Below the pieces are notes generated by a model that was given only the letters and a program-made list of their open reading frames with translations, was not told the DNA's origin and searched no databases. A DNA stretch of 64,000 nucleotides. It comes from Tetraselmis striata. Taxonomy: Eukaryota; Chlorophyta; Chlorodendrophyceae; Chlorodendrales; Chlorodendraceae. The stretch lies in the NCBI GenBank assembly GCA_006384855.1, contig VCJN01002477.1:124001-188000 (forward strand), given 5' to 3'. The position numbers were made by a program, and so were the translations under genes. Of this stretch, positions 11,654 through 22,658 are shown piece by piece; position 1 is the first letter of the stretch, and every line of letters begins with the position of its first letter.

Positions 11654-13390
11654 TCACCGAGGAGGTGGGGGCATGTTGGGCGGGCCACCGGCATACGGAG
11701 GGTACCAGGCCGGGTTCTGCATCGCAGCATAGTAGTCCATGGCATACGGGGAGGCCATGCCGTAGGGCATGGCGCCCGGGGGCACGGGCATGCGCGGCAT
11801 CGCGCCTCCGGCAGCCATCTGCTGCAGCATGGCATGGTAGCTGTAGCTCGCGGCGGCAGCGGCTGCGTAGTCGCGCATGTAGTCTCTGCTGCCCGAGGCG
11901 GGGTAATCACGCGGTGCGCGCGCCTTCTTGTCAGGCCCGGCCTGCTCGGAATCGCTGCCTGCTGGAGAGCGCGCCGGAGTGGTGGGCACCGTGCGGCGTG
12001 CCTTAGGATCATCATCGCACGGCTCTCCATCCTCGTACGCACCCGCGGCACGCTTTCTGCCCACCACTGGCTTGTGCGTGTCCGCTCTCCGTTGGGGCGA
12101 GGGGGGCTGCTGGAGACAGGACTTCCCCGGGCGAGGCGCCTCGCGCTTGGCATCCATCTCGCCCTCAGCTGGATTGTTGGTGGGGGAGGCGTCCTCGGGG
12201 GTCGTCTTGCTCAGCATCAGCTTGCGCTGCGTGTCCACCACACGGTGCAGATCCTTGACTTGCTGAGCAAAGGCGTCCTGCTGCCGCATGATGAGGCTGC
12301 GCATCGAGTGGTAGTTTGCCTCTCCCAGGACGGACTTGGTGAGAGCAGGGTGCATGTAGGGGTACAGGCTCTTGTTCTTGCGGTCTTCGGCAGGGCCCTT
12401 TCCTCCGCGCAATGCAGCGTTGTTCGACGTGTCCCTGCTGTCCGGGCCGGTGTCCGTTGACCGTGTGCTCGGCAGGGAGAAATCCCTGCCCTTCCCGCCG
12501 CTGCTCTCCTCCACACCCTTGTCGTGCTTCGTGGCCTGCTTTGACGGAGCGTTGTGACGGGCCTGGGCCTTCTTCCGAGCGTTGCCAGTGACAAGCATCC
12601 CATCCACGCCAAACACGGCGTTGCGCTGGAAGGGCGACACCACGGGGCGATCCGCAAGCCTCCTCAGCCTGGCGTCCTTCTCACTCTCGGCCGCCGCCGG
12701 TGGCGGAGCCGAATTACCGGCCGCACCAGCGGGTTTTGCAGTGTCTCGCTGTTGATCCCGCTTCCGGGGCGGTTGCTCGTCTTGCGGGTCGCCCGTGCCG
12801 GCGCGGGCCGGCCGCTTGCCCTGCGGATCCTCGTCGGGCCAGTACTTGAGAGTGGCCAAGTACGCTTTATCAAACGCCTGATCGTGCGACCCCGGGCCCC
12901 GCGCCGTGCCGGGGTATCCTGCAAGCGGCCCCGGTGCATGCGGGCCGCCGCCTGGGTATTGCCCCTGCCAAAATTTCGAAGCCTGCGGAGACGGCGCGCG
13001 AGTGAACCATCAGCGGGCAGGCGATAGTGATTCCTCTCTCGCGACGGCAGAAAAAAACAGATGGAACGGTAGGAGAAATACAATTGCATCCAGCATCAGC
13101 GCAGGGCGTACCAGTTGCGCCCAGTGCGCCGAGTACTCCGGCTTCATCATGGCGGAGGCGTATTCTTGGTAGTTTTTCGCCATCGCGGCGGTGTAGTCGT
13201 CGACCGAGCCGGGAACTGCCGGGCCCGGGGGCGGGAAAGGCGCACCCGGGCCGAACTCCCCGAGCGGAAAGCCTGGGGGTGGTCCCCCCTTCGTCTTACC
13301 GCACTTGTGACGCCCAGTGCGGCGTGCGTGTTCCTGAGCAGCTTCCAAGTACGCTGGGCTGTATCGTTGAGGGGCTTCCCCCGGATACAT
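11654..13390 (-). CDS. Low-complexity nuclear protein with ELF3-like LHR motif
   Basis: Two exons: 13390-13112 and 12982-11654, joined phase 0 by a GT-AG intron; 535 residues if the ATG at 13390 (reads MYPGEAPQRYSP) is the start. The frame stays open upstream, so a 5' exon is possible. The N-terminal third is Pro/Gly/Tyr rich. The middle is charged and Ser/Lys rich with a KRKR-like basic patch. A helix near residue 290 reads AFAQQVKDLHRVVDTQRKLM, like the F-Q-V-ELH-LVQ block of plant ELF3 and related LHR proteins. The C-terminal ~90 residues are Ala/Met/Tyr/Pro rich (prion-like), another ELF3 trait. Homology is inference only. The TGA at 11654 is embedded in GTGAGC, a good donor, so the gene could continue into another exon. 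Confidence 0.5.
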
Positions 13391-14951
13391 CACGAGCCGG
13401 TCGTCCTCTGTAGAGCGGAGTTTCCCTGTCAACAAGCCTGCGGAGACAGTGGCGCAGACTGTAAGCCGCACGCTGCAGCAGAAAGCGCAACGCTGAGGCG
13501 CAGACTGATACCGCCGGGGGAAAGCAAATGCCAGTGCGGGGCTCCCAGCAAACTAGACGACAGGCGGTCGGTGGGAAACATCGACCAAGTGTTAAAGTGG
13601 GCAGAGGTGGTGCCACGCAACACGAAAATATCTCGCGAGATAGTCGATACATTGTCTCTGCCTGTTCAGGATTTACATCACGTACTGGTACCTGTTTGTG
13701 AGATAATGACGAATAAAATATCATTTTGGCCCAAAGCGTGCCACATCAGGGATACGCAGCAAGTTCGATCGCTACCGAGTCCCCTGCAGCCCGCGAGAGG
13801 AGGCCACGCCAAGGTAAAAAGCCTCGCAAAGCCTGCTGGGCCTCCTGGGTCACGCTGGCAGGCGAACGTATAGAAGCCCCGCGGGGGTCGACGGGATGGC
13901 GGCGACGCAGCATGGTAATAATTAATAATAATTAATACCTGTAAAATTTTGAGGGGCGGAGAAGGTGCACGTACACGCCTCTGTACCAGCAACTGGAGAC
14001 ACGCCAGGTGCCTCAACGTTCGCGACCGCGACCAGCAATTCAGGGAGCCATGGAAGAGCTATCACCGGCGAAGAACGCCGCGTGCATCCATTCCAAGTCT
14101 AATGTAGGGCGGCCGAACCGGTTCGTGGTGGGGGGGGGGGGGGGGGGGGGGGGTGAGCGCCAAGGACGGGTGAAAAGTCCACGTCGCTGTCGACGTCTAT
14201 CGGTCCGCGTAGGATGGATAAACACGAGTCACGGCACTGCGTCCGGGGCTAGACGCAGCGCTTTGGAGGCTTGGATGCAAGGGGGGCGCCGAGGGTATCG
14301 AAGGTCAGACACAACATGGAGCGTGTCGCACACTACCACTCGCGAAGCCGCGCAGCAAGGAGGCAAGCTCGAGGCGAAATCCACAGTCAGGAGGGGTTCG
14401 TAGGTGGACTGGTAGTCTTATACGTTGCCGCTTTGTGACAACGGTGGCCCGAGGCACGCAGCAACCACCGAAATCATGCCACCTACCGTGGATTCAGGAG
14501 CTATTGAGCGCCAGGCAGTTGCAGCGATAAAAATCCGTCGTGTGGCTGCTTCCAGGAGCGTGAGGTTCCGGTCGAGGGGTGGCCGGTGCGAGAAATGCTG
14601 GTTGTGGTGACCACTGTATTATGGTTACTTTCTAGATTCGTCCTGCACGGCAAGATACGGTAGTAGCGACCCGTCGATTCCCTCGGATACCGCCGCACAG
14701 TTACGGTATTAATACTGTACAGGTATAGCGACCCTGCAGCTCACGTCTGCTATGATACAGGTCGTCTTGCCGACGACGAACAGCGCTCATCGTCGCATAT
14801 TGATTGATGTTATCAGTGCACTGCATGCTGTATATGGTAGCGACTCTATATATATGATGTGATTCGAAGTACTAGTACTCGTACCGAAAAACGCGTACCT
14901 GTACATATGTAAATAGCGCGCGCGACGACGACCACGACAGGTACTCATATG

Positions 14952-14994
14952 TTTACATGAGCTAGCAGCAGAAGGCGATATATCGGAAATCACC
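14952..14994 (-). repeat. Dispersed repeat copy (GCTAGCTCATGTAA family)
   Basis: Reverse-strand copy of a short family whose 3' half reads GGTGATTTCC ... CGCCTTCTGCTGCTAGC then TCATGTAA. The same motif recurs near 23.16, 40.06, 40.20, 41.04, 41.26 and 46.68 kb. Confidence 0.7.
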
Positions 14995-15224
14995 AGATCA
15001 CAGGTACTCATATACTACCTGGTACTCGTCCGCCAACTACCAAACTACTGTACACCTTGGTACCCGTTCATACGCGGATCCTACCTGTACTGGAGGGTGC
15101 GAAGCCTTATCATTTTCACGAAAATCCTTCACTTTTATGCCTAGAAAACTACTGAGCGAAAGTTGTGAGGGAAATCGGGGGCGGGAGTGTGGAACACGGA
15201 AACGGAGACGGGGGGTATCTGCCG

Positions 15225-15440
15225 AAGGCAGCGACATGAAAGATGGTCAGGCGAATGGTGGTGGCTGCCCTAAGTAGCTTCCCGGCCGGAAGCGGAGCGT
15301 CACGGGCGGTGGGGGCAACCCGTACAGAGACCCGGCGCGGTACCGGTCATAGAACCGGATGGAACCACCAAACCGTAGTCCGGGAAGCGCTAGGGCAGCT
15401 AGCATGATGGGAAGAGGAAACCCCAAAAACAAGTTTAGAT
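15225..15440 (+). repeat. Degenerate dispersed repeat, copy 1
   Basis: About 215 bp similar to 18441-18652 in the same orientation. Shared blocks include TGAAAGATGG, GGCTGCCCTAAGTAGCTTC, GGCCGGAAGCGGA and GGGAAGAG. Divergence is moderate, so this is an old duplicated element or transposon fragment of unknown type. Confidence 0.75.
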
Positions 15441-16976
15441 GAAACGGTCACGAGTCGGGTTTCGATAGGCACACGCGGTCCGCGATGCAAATGGGGAGCG
15501 TGACGTAAACCGCCAAGCGTGCCATGCGATGTTGCGGAAGGCACGCTAAGCGCAGTCAGACGGGGCGAGGGCATCCGCTTGTCTTGTAGTTTTGTTGATG
15601 CTGTTGAGGTTGAACGGAGGGTGGTGCCAATTATGCAGGGGGTGTGGCGCGCACTGCAACACCGCGGCGTGGCGTAACACCGGGACTACTCATATGAGTA
15701 CAAAATACGCCCGCGTCGCATGACACTACCCGGCGCATGAAAGGATCAGAGGAGGCGCATCATGGCGGGAAGGGCGGAATAGTCTTGCGCCTCGTAACGC
15801 ACAACCGGTCGAGCAGAAGACGGCTTGGGAGGCCGGCTGATCAGAATGCACATGAGGACTCTTGTCTGGGACGAGGCTACACATGCAACCTTGTCGCAGG
15901 GCGGCGCCGCGCATGTCACGAACTCGAACGGCAGCAGTACGGAGCACATGTAAGTTGAAGCTAGCCCGGGCTTCAGTACGCAAACGGTGTCGCAGTTGAA
16001 ATTACCGACCGCCGCGTAAGCGTGTAACCAATGAGCGCAACAGACGGCACACATGCGAAGAACAAACGAACGTGGAGGCCTGGGGATGACACGGGTACCT
16101 CGTAGTGGGCGGAGTAGCGACTTGCTCATGTGCACATCCCCCGCCTCCCCGGGGAAACCCGTATGACATTTCGCGATCCAAATATTGTACGAATAATCCG
16201 CCCGCGCGCCGCGCCCCTGCACCGTGGGGTTATCGTCGCCGCCCGCGCAGTACCCGCGCCCGGCACTGTGGGCGGCGCATCACGCATCCCCTAGCACACC
16301 CTCGGCCAACCCACTAGCTCCCGCCCACTCCGTTGCCCTACCCCCTCCCCTTTCGAGGACATAGGGCTGTCATGGCTGGATGAGGGCGCGTGGATGTCCC
16401 GGGAGGTCCACCCTCGTGACTGCCGCCCGATTGACCACCCCTCATCACGGATTCACGTTTTGCTAACACCATACAGCACTGGGGCCAACGCCGCTCGGAT
16501 ATATAAACGTAGCTTAGTCAATAATAGAGGGCCTAGACAGTGTACGTTGTTCCATAACTCGTCCGATCGAGCCAGACGCACGATGGCGAATTTGGCGGAT
16601 GGCGACGGTACGCATATCGCCCGGTGCGGGGTCGCCACGTAGATCCCATGGCACGCCGCCTGCGCGGCCGTAGCGGTCGCGACCCGCCCACCATCGCCAC
16701 TTAATGGATAGTTTTCTGGCACTACCGGCGTTCGCCGTGTCGGGGGCTAAGAGTCGTGGGCTGGCAAGGGGCTAGAGCATGGGCAATGGGCCGCGCGATA
16801 TATATATGCGCGTGAGTTGCGATGTCACGGGTGCAAACTATACTAATGGCGCGAACGCATACCGGTACAACACATTCGGGAAGTTTTCGCACCGTCGTAC
16901 GGGATGATACCGCAGGAATTGATGTGTGCGGGAGGCCAACCAGTCGATGGCGACCAGTAGCGTCAACACTAAAAAG

Positions 16977-17120
16977 AAAATGCGGCGAGGCGGCTGCCGC
17001 TGGTGCTGCACCAGCGCCAACCGTTGTTGCGTACAATCTAATCTCAGAGTGAGAAACGTGACTGTCACCACGAGAAGCTTGGCGCGTCCAGTGGGTAAGC
17101 TGCCCCCGACGGGCACTCCT
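16977..17120 (+). repeat. Local duplicated segment, copy 1
   Basis: This segment and 17205-17345 share an ordered series of blocks: GAGGCGG, GCTGCTGCAC-like, GTTG(T/C)GTAC/CACAA, then GTGGGTAAGCTGCC against GTGGGTGGGCTGCC. It looks like a decayed direct duplication of about 140 bp. No coding content is recognised. Confidence 0.5.
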
Positions 17121-17204
17121 GTAGCAGGCGGGCGGGTCGCGGCTGGCTCATGCGGGATGTCAGCCGACGGAGTCAACTACCGGTAGCACGAAAAACCTCG
17201 ACGC

Positions 17205-17345
17205 GAAGTGTCGAGGCGGTTGCCGTTGCTGCTGCACTAGCGACAGTCGCCGTTGCGCACAACCCCGGCGCGCCAAACGTTAGGTCACCACCGGGCGCCT
17301 AGTGCGTCAAGTGGGTGGGCTGCCTCCGACGAGCCGCCATGCGTA
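17205..17345 (+). repeat. Local duplicated segment, copy 2
   Basis: Partner of 16977-17120, about 225 bp downstream, same orientation, diverged at many positions. Confidence 0.5.
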
Positions 17346-18440
17346 ATCGGATTCCGACGCGGGTGTCGAAGTGACGGCGGGGTGCAGTAGACGACGACGC
17401 CGTGTGACGCGGTGGGAACGCACGAGGCATGTCGATAGGGGCCACAACAACACATGTTGTTGCCGGACATTAGAGCGAGAGCAAAAGACGAGCTCTTTTA
17501 TGTCACTGGTGCATGAGCGGCACCATCAAGTCGGACAGTGCACTAAGCGGGTAGCGCAAAAGAGCGCCGCAACACACACCGAACGATGTCGCCACACCTT
17601 CTAAGGGCGCGCGACGCGGGTGATGATGTCTTGCAAGACAGCAAGGGCTGCTCCGACGGCACGGACGTCCTTCTTCCTCCGTACCGGTTTGCTGCCGCAG
17701 GCGTAGTTGTCGTCGTCGACAGTTGTGATGCTCGACGGGCATGGTATCGCGCGCGTCCGCCACACTAAATCATCATAGTTCGAATCACTGGAAGAGGTTG
17801 TTCCTCTACGGGAGCCCCGTAGGCCGGTGTTGTGACTCGCCTACGGGTGATGAGGTTTAAGCCCCCCCCCCCCCCCCCCCCCCCCCCCAGCTGGGACCCC
17901 TCGTGCATATGGTCACCAAAACTGTCTCGGCTGCCAGACCGGGGTAGGATTTGGAAACCACCTCGGGTGCATGAACCATGTAAACCACAAGTACCGGGGT
18001 GTCTTTGTCGCGGCCGATAAGTAACGCAGGAGCGTGCAAGACACGACAGCTCCACAGCAGCGTACATGCCGAGCAGATATATATATATAGGCGTACTTTT
18101 CAAATCCAAGTCCGTGATACATCCGTGTAGCATTCATGAATGTTAGGAAAACATAAATCTGTTATTTTGCCGATTTGTGATATTAAAGATCTTGAAATAA
18201 ATATACCGTTACAACATCGTTCGCCTGGTCAATTTTCCAGGTTATTTAGCCTTCCCGTTTTTCACAGGGCGGGTAGTTCTTGTTGACTTCGGACTCTTAG
18301 GTATGTGAGCATAACAAGTACGCATATATGTCGATTACGTACGCTGTGTCACTACACCAACAACGTGGTTCCCATGCGGACTTGATCAGCCATGAATCCA
18401 TGACCCTCACGCACATAAGTACGCGAAGCCGTTGCCAACG

Positions 18441-18652
18441 GCAGCGAGCTGAAAGATGGCATGGCGATGAGTAGTGGTATGGCTGCCCTAAGTAGCTTCT
18501 TGGCCGGAAGCGGAAGTCACACGCAAGGGGCCAGCATGGAGAGAGACGTGATGGTACCGGTGATACAACCGGGTAGAACCAACAACCGTGCGGGAAGCGT
18601 TGGCAGGGCAGTTAGCATATTGGGAAGAGAAACCCCGTTAACCAGCTTAGAT
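18441..18652 (+). repeat. Degenerate dispersed repeat, copy 2
   Basis: Partner of 15225-15440, same orientation, about 3.2 kb apart. The order of shared blocks is preserved and small indels separate them. Confidence 0.75.
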
Positions 18653-18785
18653 AAGCATACCTGCGCGATTCTGGTACAATAACAAATAAGGATATCAATC
18701 CTACCTGTGAGGATTACCGCGTATGTCCATTTATGGTCGTATGTATTGGTAATATAGAGGTTTGATTACACCGGGCTATTATGCG

Positions 18786-18830
18786 ACGGTACCAGTAACG
18801 GTACAAGCAACGGTACCAGTAACGGTAGCG
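18786..18830 (+). repeat. Short GGTAC-based minisatellite
   Basis: Four imperfect units of about 12 bp built on GGTACCAGTAAC. Similar GGTACC/TACCAGTA strings are scattered through the repeat-rich middle of the window. Confidence 0.8.
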
Positions 18831-19321
18831 ATTCTAGTTTGAATGTTAGCTACATGTACCCGTACGAGCACCGCTTGGACTTCCCGATGTTCAGCGGTGC
18901 CAGCGACAGCATGGGACAGCCTTGCTGCATGACGCACCCGCACCACGATGAGGGAGTCCGCCTTCAGCATGCATATGCGCCGGCTGACCAACCAGCGCGA
19001 ACCACCCACCCCGCTATGCTAAATTTTTCAGTGCGGACATTACGCCCCTAATCACTCCCAAAAATGTAAGATATTTGCATCTTTGCTGGCAAATGCGTGC
19101 CCACATACAATGGCTAAATGTAGTACGGGGAATAATCTTTCAACGCTTGTTTTGATTGTTACATGTGCTAGCTGCAACATTCAAGAAATCCATACATAAA
19201 TCGAGAAGGAAATCCAGCATGGCAAGAGATGCGCGATATGAACCGCCATGCCAACCATTGACCAGGCATCGCCACCCTCTAGCCGCCGTTCGATCCACGC
19301 AGTAGGGCGGACGCTCTCCCT

Positions 19322-19375
19322 AGCACACCATCCTGGGCCACTCCAATATCGGCACTAGGATGGAGGCACTACGAT
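19322..19375 (+). repeat. Short direct repeat, copy 1
   Basis: The block CACCATCCTGGGCCACTCC and following GGCACTAGG recur in diverged form at 19556-19605, about 235 bp downstream in the same orientation. Confidence 0.6.
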
Positions 19376-19555
19376 GTGAGATGGAGGCGCCGACAAAAAA
19401 GGAGCTCCGAAGAGGTCTCGCAGCAAGGAGCGGAAGTGGGGGGGTTCAACCCAGAAAGGGGCGCCATGAGCGGGTAGCCGACGCGGGCCTTCTAGCGCCA
19501 GATCCGCCGCCAGCTCAGTCGCGTCCCCTCCGCCGAACCTACCTAAAACTCCCTC

Positions 19556-19610
19556 CCCGGCACAACATCCCAGGCCAATCCAATATAGCGGCACTAGGCC
19601 GAATGTGAGG
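19556..19610 (+). repeat. Short direct repeat, copy 2
   Basis: Partner of 19322-19375 (CAACATCCCAGGCCAATCC ... GGCACTAGG). Confidence 0.6.
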
Positions 19611-20786
19611 TTGAGACGCAGACAGGAAAGGGAGAGGGTGCTCAACGAACAACGAACGGGGGGCTGACCGGACCAGCAACCACATAAAGCGCCGGGGTCC
19701 AGCTTGCACTGCTCCTTCGCAACAGTGGCAACACGGGCGGGGTCAAGGCTACCAAGGTGCCACCCGTGCACGAGCCCCGCCCCCATCATCCCCAGCCCGG
19801 GGTGAAGGCGGAGGGAGGGTTCGCGATTCATAGGGCCGACGACGGTCGTTGGGTTCACCCAAACAACGGGTGGGCGGGCGGGTGGGTGGATAATCTTTCA
19901 ACACTACTCATGCTACTTATAATACATATGGTACGCATGCGGGTAGGGTACCCGTACTACTGTATGGCACATAGGCCGCATGTAAAAGCAAGGCGAGCGA
20001 CTCGCGACAAACATAACCCACCCAGTGTCAGAATACTCTATAGTGTGCGGGATGGTGGTGGTGATGGGAGCGGCCCTTTGTCGGCCCGAGCGGCTGGTGA
20101 GGCGCACTGCGTCACTCTGCGTCGGTCGCCTTCGGCCGAACACAGGGCACCCCACCGCACTATTGCCAACAAATAGGTCCTCCCAGCACTACCGACCGCC
20201 CTCGACTAGTGTGAGGCTCCCGTGCCGAGCCATTGTGAGTTTGTAGCGCGATACGGTGGGACGGGGTGGGCTCACGGCCGCATTACATCGCGTCGGGTGC
20301 CCCCGTGGCGCTTTCGGAGACGGGGCAGGCGGTCACGGGCTCACGGCGGCCTCGGCATGCTAAGCACCTGCTACGCTATGTCCACCGCCGTGAGTAGGTC
20401 GGTGACGTCCTCACCAAGTGAAAGAGTCACTGGTTACCAAGTCGATGATGAACGACGACATTGGCACTGTAAGTTTTGGGGGTGGTGAGGGATCATGGGC
20501 TAATTACCAATGCTATCGCGAGCGCTGGCGGCGGCGATGTTCAGCTCCCGCGTGATTCTGCCGCCGGCGCGCGGCCCGTATGCTACCGTATGACGTATAT
20601 ATGTCCTCGAACTGGAAAGTGCTATATGGTATAGTCTCGTACGAAATCGCATGGTTTATCGCGAGCGCCCCGCGGCTATACCGTATACCTCAGGTCCGGG
20701 GGCTATGTCATCAAATAGCAGCCTTACAAAGCATTATAAGGTGGTATATTTGTTTCTCACTCTTTACATCAGTGCCTTTAACGTAT

Positions 20787-21000
20787 GCACATTAAAAGCA
20801 CTACTAAAAGCAATTGTGAAAGCTTGCCAGCAAAAGGGAGACATAAGCCCGAAACCAAGGGTCGGGAGGCCTTGGAGCAAAGAACCAAGGACTAGCCACG
20901 GGAACCACAAAGCCACCAAGTCGCCAAGGAACCAAAGGGTCTAGGGAAACACTGAAAGCCAAGAAACGACCAGGTAAAAAAGGAAGCCGAACGTCGGCCG
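20787..21000 (-). mobile_element. LINE 3' untranslated end, 5'-truncated copy
   Basis: On the minus strand this matches the 3' tail of the LINE at 34.8-34.99 kb block by block: GGTCGTT, CTTGGCTTTCAGTGTTTCCC, GGCGACTTGGTG, TTGGTTTC(A/G)GGCTTAT and TTGCTGGCAA. Only the non-coding 3' end is present, the normal product of abortive target-primed reverse transcription. Confidence 0.8.
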
Positions 21001-21404
21001 AACGCGAGCGCTGGCCCGGGCGCGTGTGCGCGGAATGGCGCGGAAGGAACACAAGTCCCTTTCCCCCTCCCCCGGCCTCTAGCTGAGGTACCGCGGCCCC
21101 GACCTTTACCCCCCTCGTTCGTCCTTCCCGCGCGCCATTGGAGCGTGCCGCGGCGGTGCTAGCCTGGCCGTCAGGTAGAGAACGCAATGCGCCTTGCGAC
21201 GCGTTACAAGGACCATCGGTGAATAAGGGAGAGCAATAAGCAATAAGACTCCAAATCCGGCATAGCACGGTGATCAGTATAAGGATCTTATCAATTAATA
21301 AGGAAAAAATCCTTTGACGAATATAAATAAAGCAATAAGCGGCGTAGCACCAGTAGCGTAAATCCATGGGCTAGATGCATGTAAGGATTTTGTATTCTTG
21401 CATC

Positions 21405-21416
21405 TGCAAGGAAGTA
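21405..21416. repeat. Target-site duplication of SINE copy A (left)
   Basis: TGCAAGGAAGTA, repeated exactly at 21670-21681 on the other side of the SINE. Confidence 0.9.
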
Positions 21417-21669
21417 AAAGTAATAAAAAGTAAAGTTCGCCCCGGGACATCGGCCGAAGCCGCCTATGCACGACCTCTTGCGCGAACTACTGCAGTCGTA
21501 TGTCTGGCGTAGCCCGCAGACCATTGCCTCATTCGAACTCCGAAGAGCTATTGCATCAACCGAGTAAATCCGGGACACGCCGGGACGATACTGCCGAAAT
21601 ACATCGACAAGGAGTCGATCCCGGGACTTCTCGCGTACGAGACGACCGCTCAACCGAGCGGACAAAGGA
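21417..21669 (-). mobile_element. tRNA-derived SINE, copy A (full or near-full length)
   Basis: A 253-bp element in minus orientation between perfect 12-bp direct repeats. Read on the minus strand, the head is tRNA-like: GTCCGCTCGGTTGAGCGG (box A region and D-arm), a CTCGTACGCGAG anticodon-arm-like palindrome, and GGATCGACTCC (box B). A conserved body follows, containing CGTCCCGGCGTGT, TTCGAATGAGGCAATGGTCT and GATGTCCCGGGGCGAACTTT, ending in an ACTTTTTATTACTTTT tail. Box A/B promoters imply RNA polymerase III transcription and mobilisation by a LINE. Three relatives lie at 23.37, 29.16 and 63.27 kb. Confidence 0.92.
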
Positions 21670-21681
21670 TGCAAGGAAGTA
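21670..21681. repeat. Target-site duplication of SINE copy A (right)
   Basis: Exact second copy of TGCAAGGAAGTA. Confidence 0.9.
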
Positions 21682-21770
21682 CTACCTGATAGCCGCGCTC
21701 CATTAAAAGCGCGGAGGATCCGTGGATGAGACACTGCGATTGTATCGTATATAGCTACTATATCGTGATA

Positions 21771-21784
21771 ATATCTCCTCTCAG
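21771..21784. repeat. Target-site duplication of LINE copy (left)
   Basis: ATATCTCCTCTCAG, repeated exactly at 22645-22658. Confidence 0.9.
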
Positions 21785-22644
21785 ATTGGCATGTTGCTCT
21801 GGGGGCGACTCAAATCACGCCGCACACGAGTGGGCGGCACATGGCCTTTCCGACATTTGCCACGACGTGATGTCCGCGCTGGGCGCGGGTGTCCAGACCC
21901 TCACGAACCCGTCGGTGCTTGTTTCTCTTCCGAAGGGCAGCGACGGCCGGCCGGCCGATGTTGGGCTTTTTGGGTATGGCGGTATCCGCGGGAACACGGT
22001 TGCTGTCGATACCACCATTGCCCCTATCCTCGGCGTGTCAAGCTCGGATCCAACGACTGCTTTGCGGGCTGCAGAGCGCCACAAAATCCAGAAGTATGAC
22101 GAGGGTGTCCGAAACGCCGCCGGCATGCTTCGCTTTGTTCCTTTCGCCGTTTCCGAGTTTGGCTCGCTGGCCCCGCACGCTGAGGCTTTCTTGGTGGAGC
22201 TCGCGAAAGCTAGCCACACACACACTTTCCAAAAAATCGGCCAGCTCTTGTCTGCGTGGCGCCGCCGTTTCCCCTTGCTCAACATCAACATGGCACATGC
22301 AGACAGCGTTCTTGGCGGGGTCGCGGCCGCGCGTGCGGCACGTGATGGTGCTCTTGCGCCTGCGTCGCGTCGCTCGTCGGCCTGTATGTGTTGCTATATA
22401 TGACCGGGGCCATTGGTTGCAAGCGTCCTCGCCGCGGTTGATAGCCTACCCCGGGGCGGTGGTCCCTTTGGTTTCTGGCAGCTAAGCGACTTCGTGGTTC
22501 CCTTGGCTCCTCGTTGGTACTTGGCTCCCTGGCCTCCTGCTCGACCTTGGTTTCAGGCTTATGTCTCTCTTGCTGGCGACCTTTCATAGTTGCTGTTAGT
22601 TCTGTTTGCAGTGCGCATCTGTGAAAGCCCTGATGTAATAAATT
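21785..22644 (+). mobile_element. 5'-truncated non-LTR retrotransposon (LINE) with target-site duplication
   Basis: An 860-bp insertion flanked by a 14-bp perfect duplication. The frame open to 22403 encodes the extreme C-terminus of a LINE polyprotein: HEWAAHGLSDICHDV, then GRPADVGLFG, GNTVAVDTTIAPILG, IQKYDEG and FVPFAVSEFG. This matches the conserved tail after the reverse transcriptase in many plant and algal LINEs (RPADV ... DVTVxSPL ... KY ... F.P.avE.fG). After the stop comes about 240 bp of 3'UTR shared with the copies at 20.8, 34.8 and 41.8 kb, ending TGATGTAATAAATT. The open frame and intact duplication suggest a fairly recent insertion. Confidence 0.9.
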
Positions 22645-22658
22645 ATATCTCCTCTCAG
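22645..22658. repeat. Target-site duplication of LINE copy (right)
   Basis: Exact second copy of ATATCTCCTCTCAG, directly after the LINE 3' end. Confidence 0.9.

Larger units (their letters stand above)
13391..21404. other. Gene-poor repeat-bearing region
   Basis: No gene is supportable in these 8 kb. I see degenerate direct repeats (15.2/18.4 kb, 17.0/17.2 kb, 19.3/19.55 kb), a small GGTACC minisatellite, a dispersed-repeat copy (14.95 kb), a LINE 3' fragment (20.8-21.0 kb), and a poly-G run (~14129-14151) and poly-C run (~17863-17888). Open frames of 100-250 codons occur on both strands but lack domains and splice logic, as expected for GC-rich non-coding sequence. Confidence 0.5.

Noticed and set aside
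19355-19858. 167-codon minus-strand ORF
   Set aside because: No motif or splice logic, and it spans a local direct repeat; likely a chance frame in GC-rich DNA.
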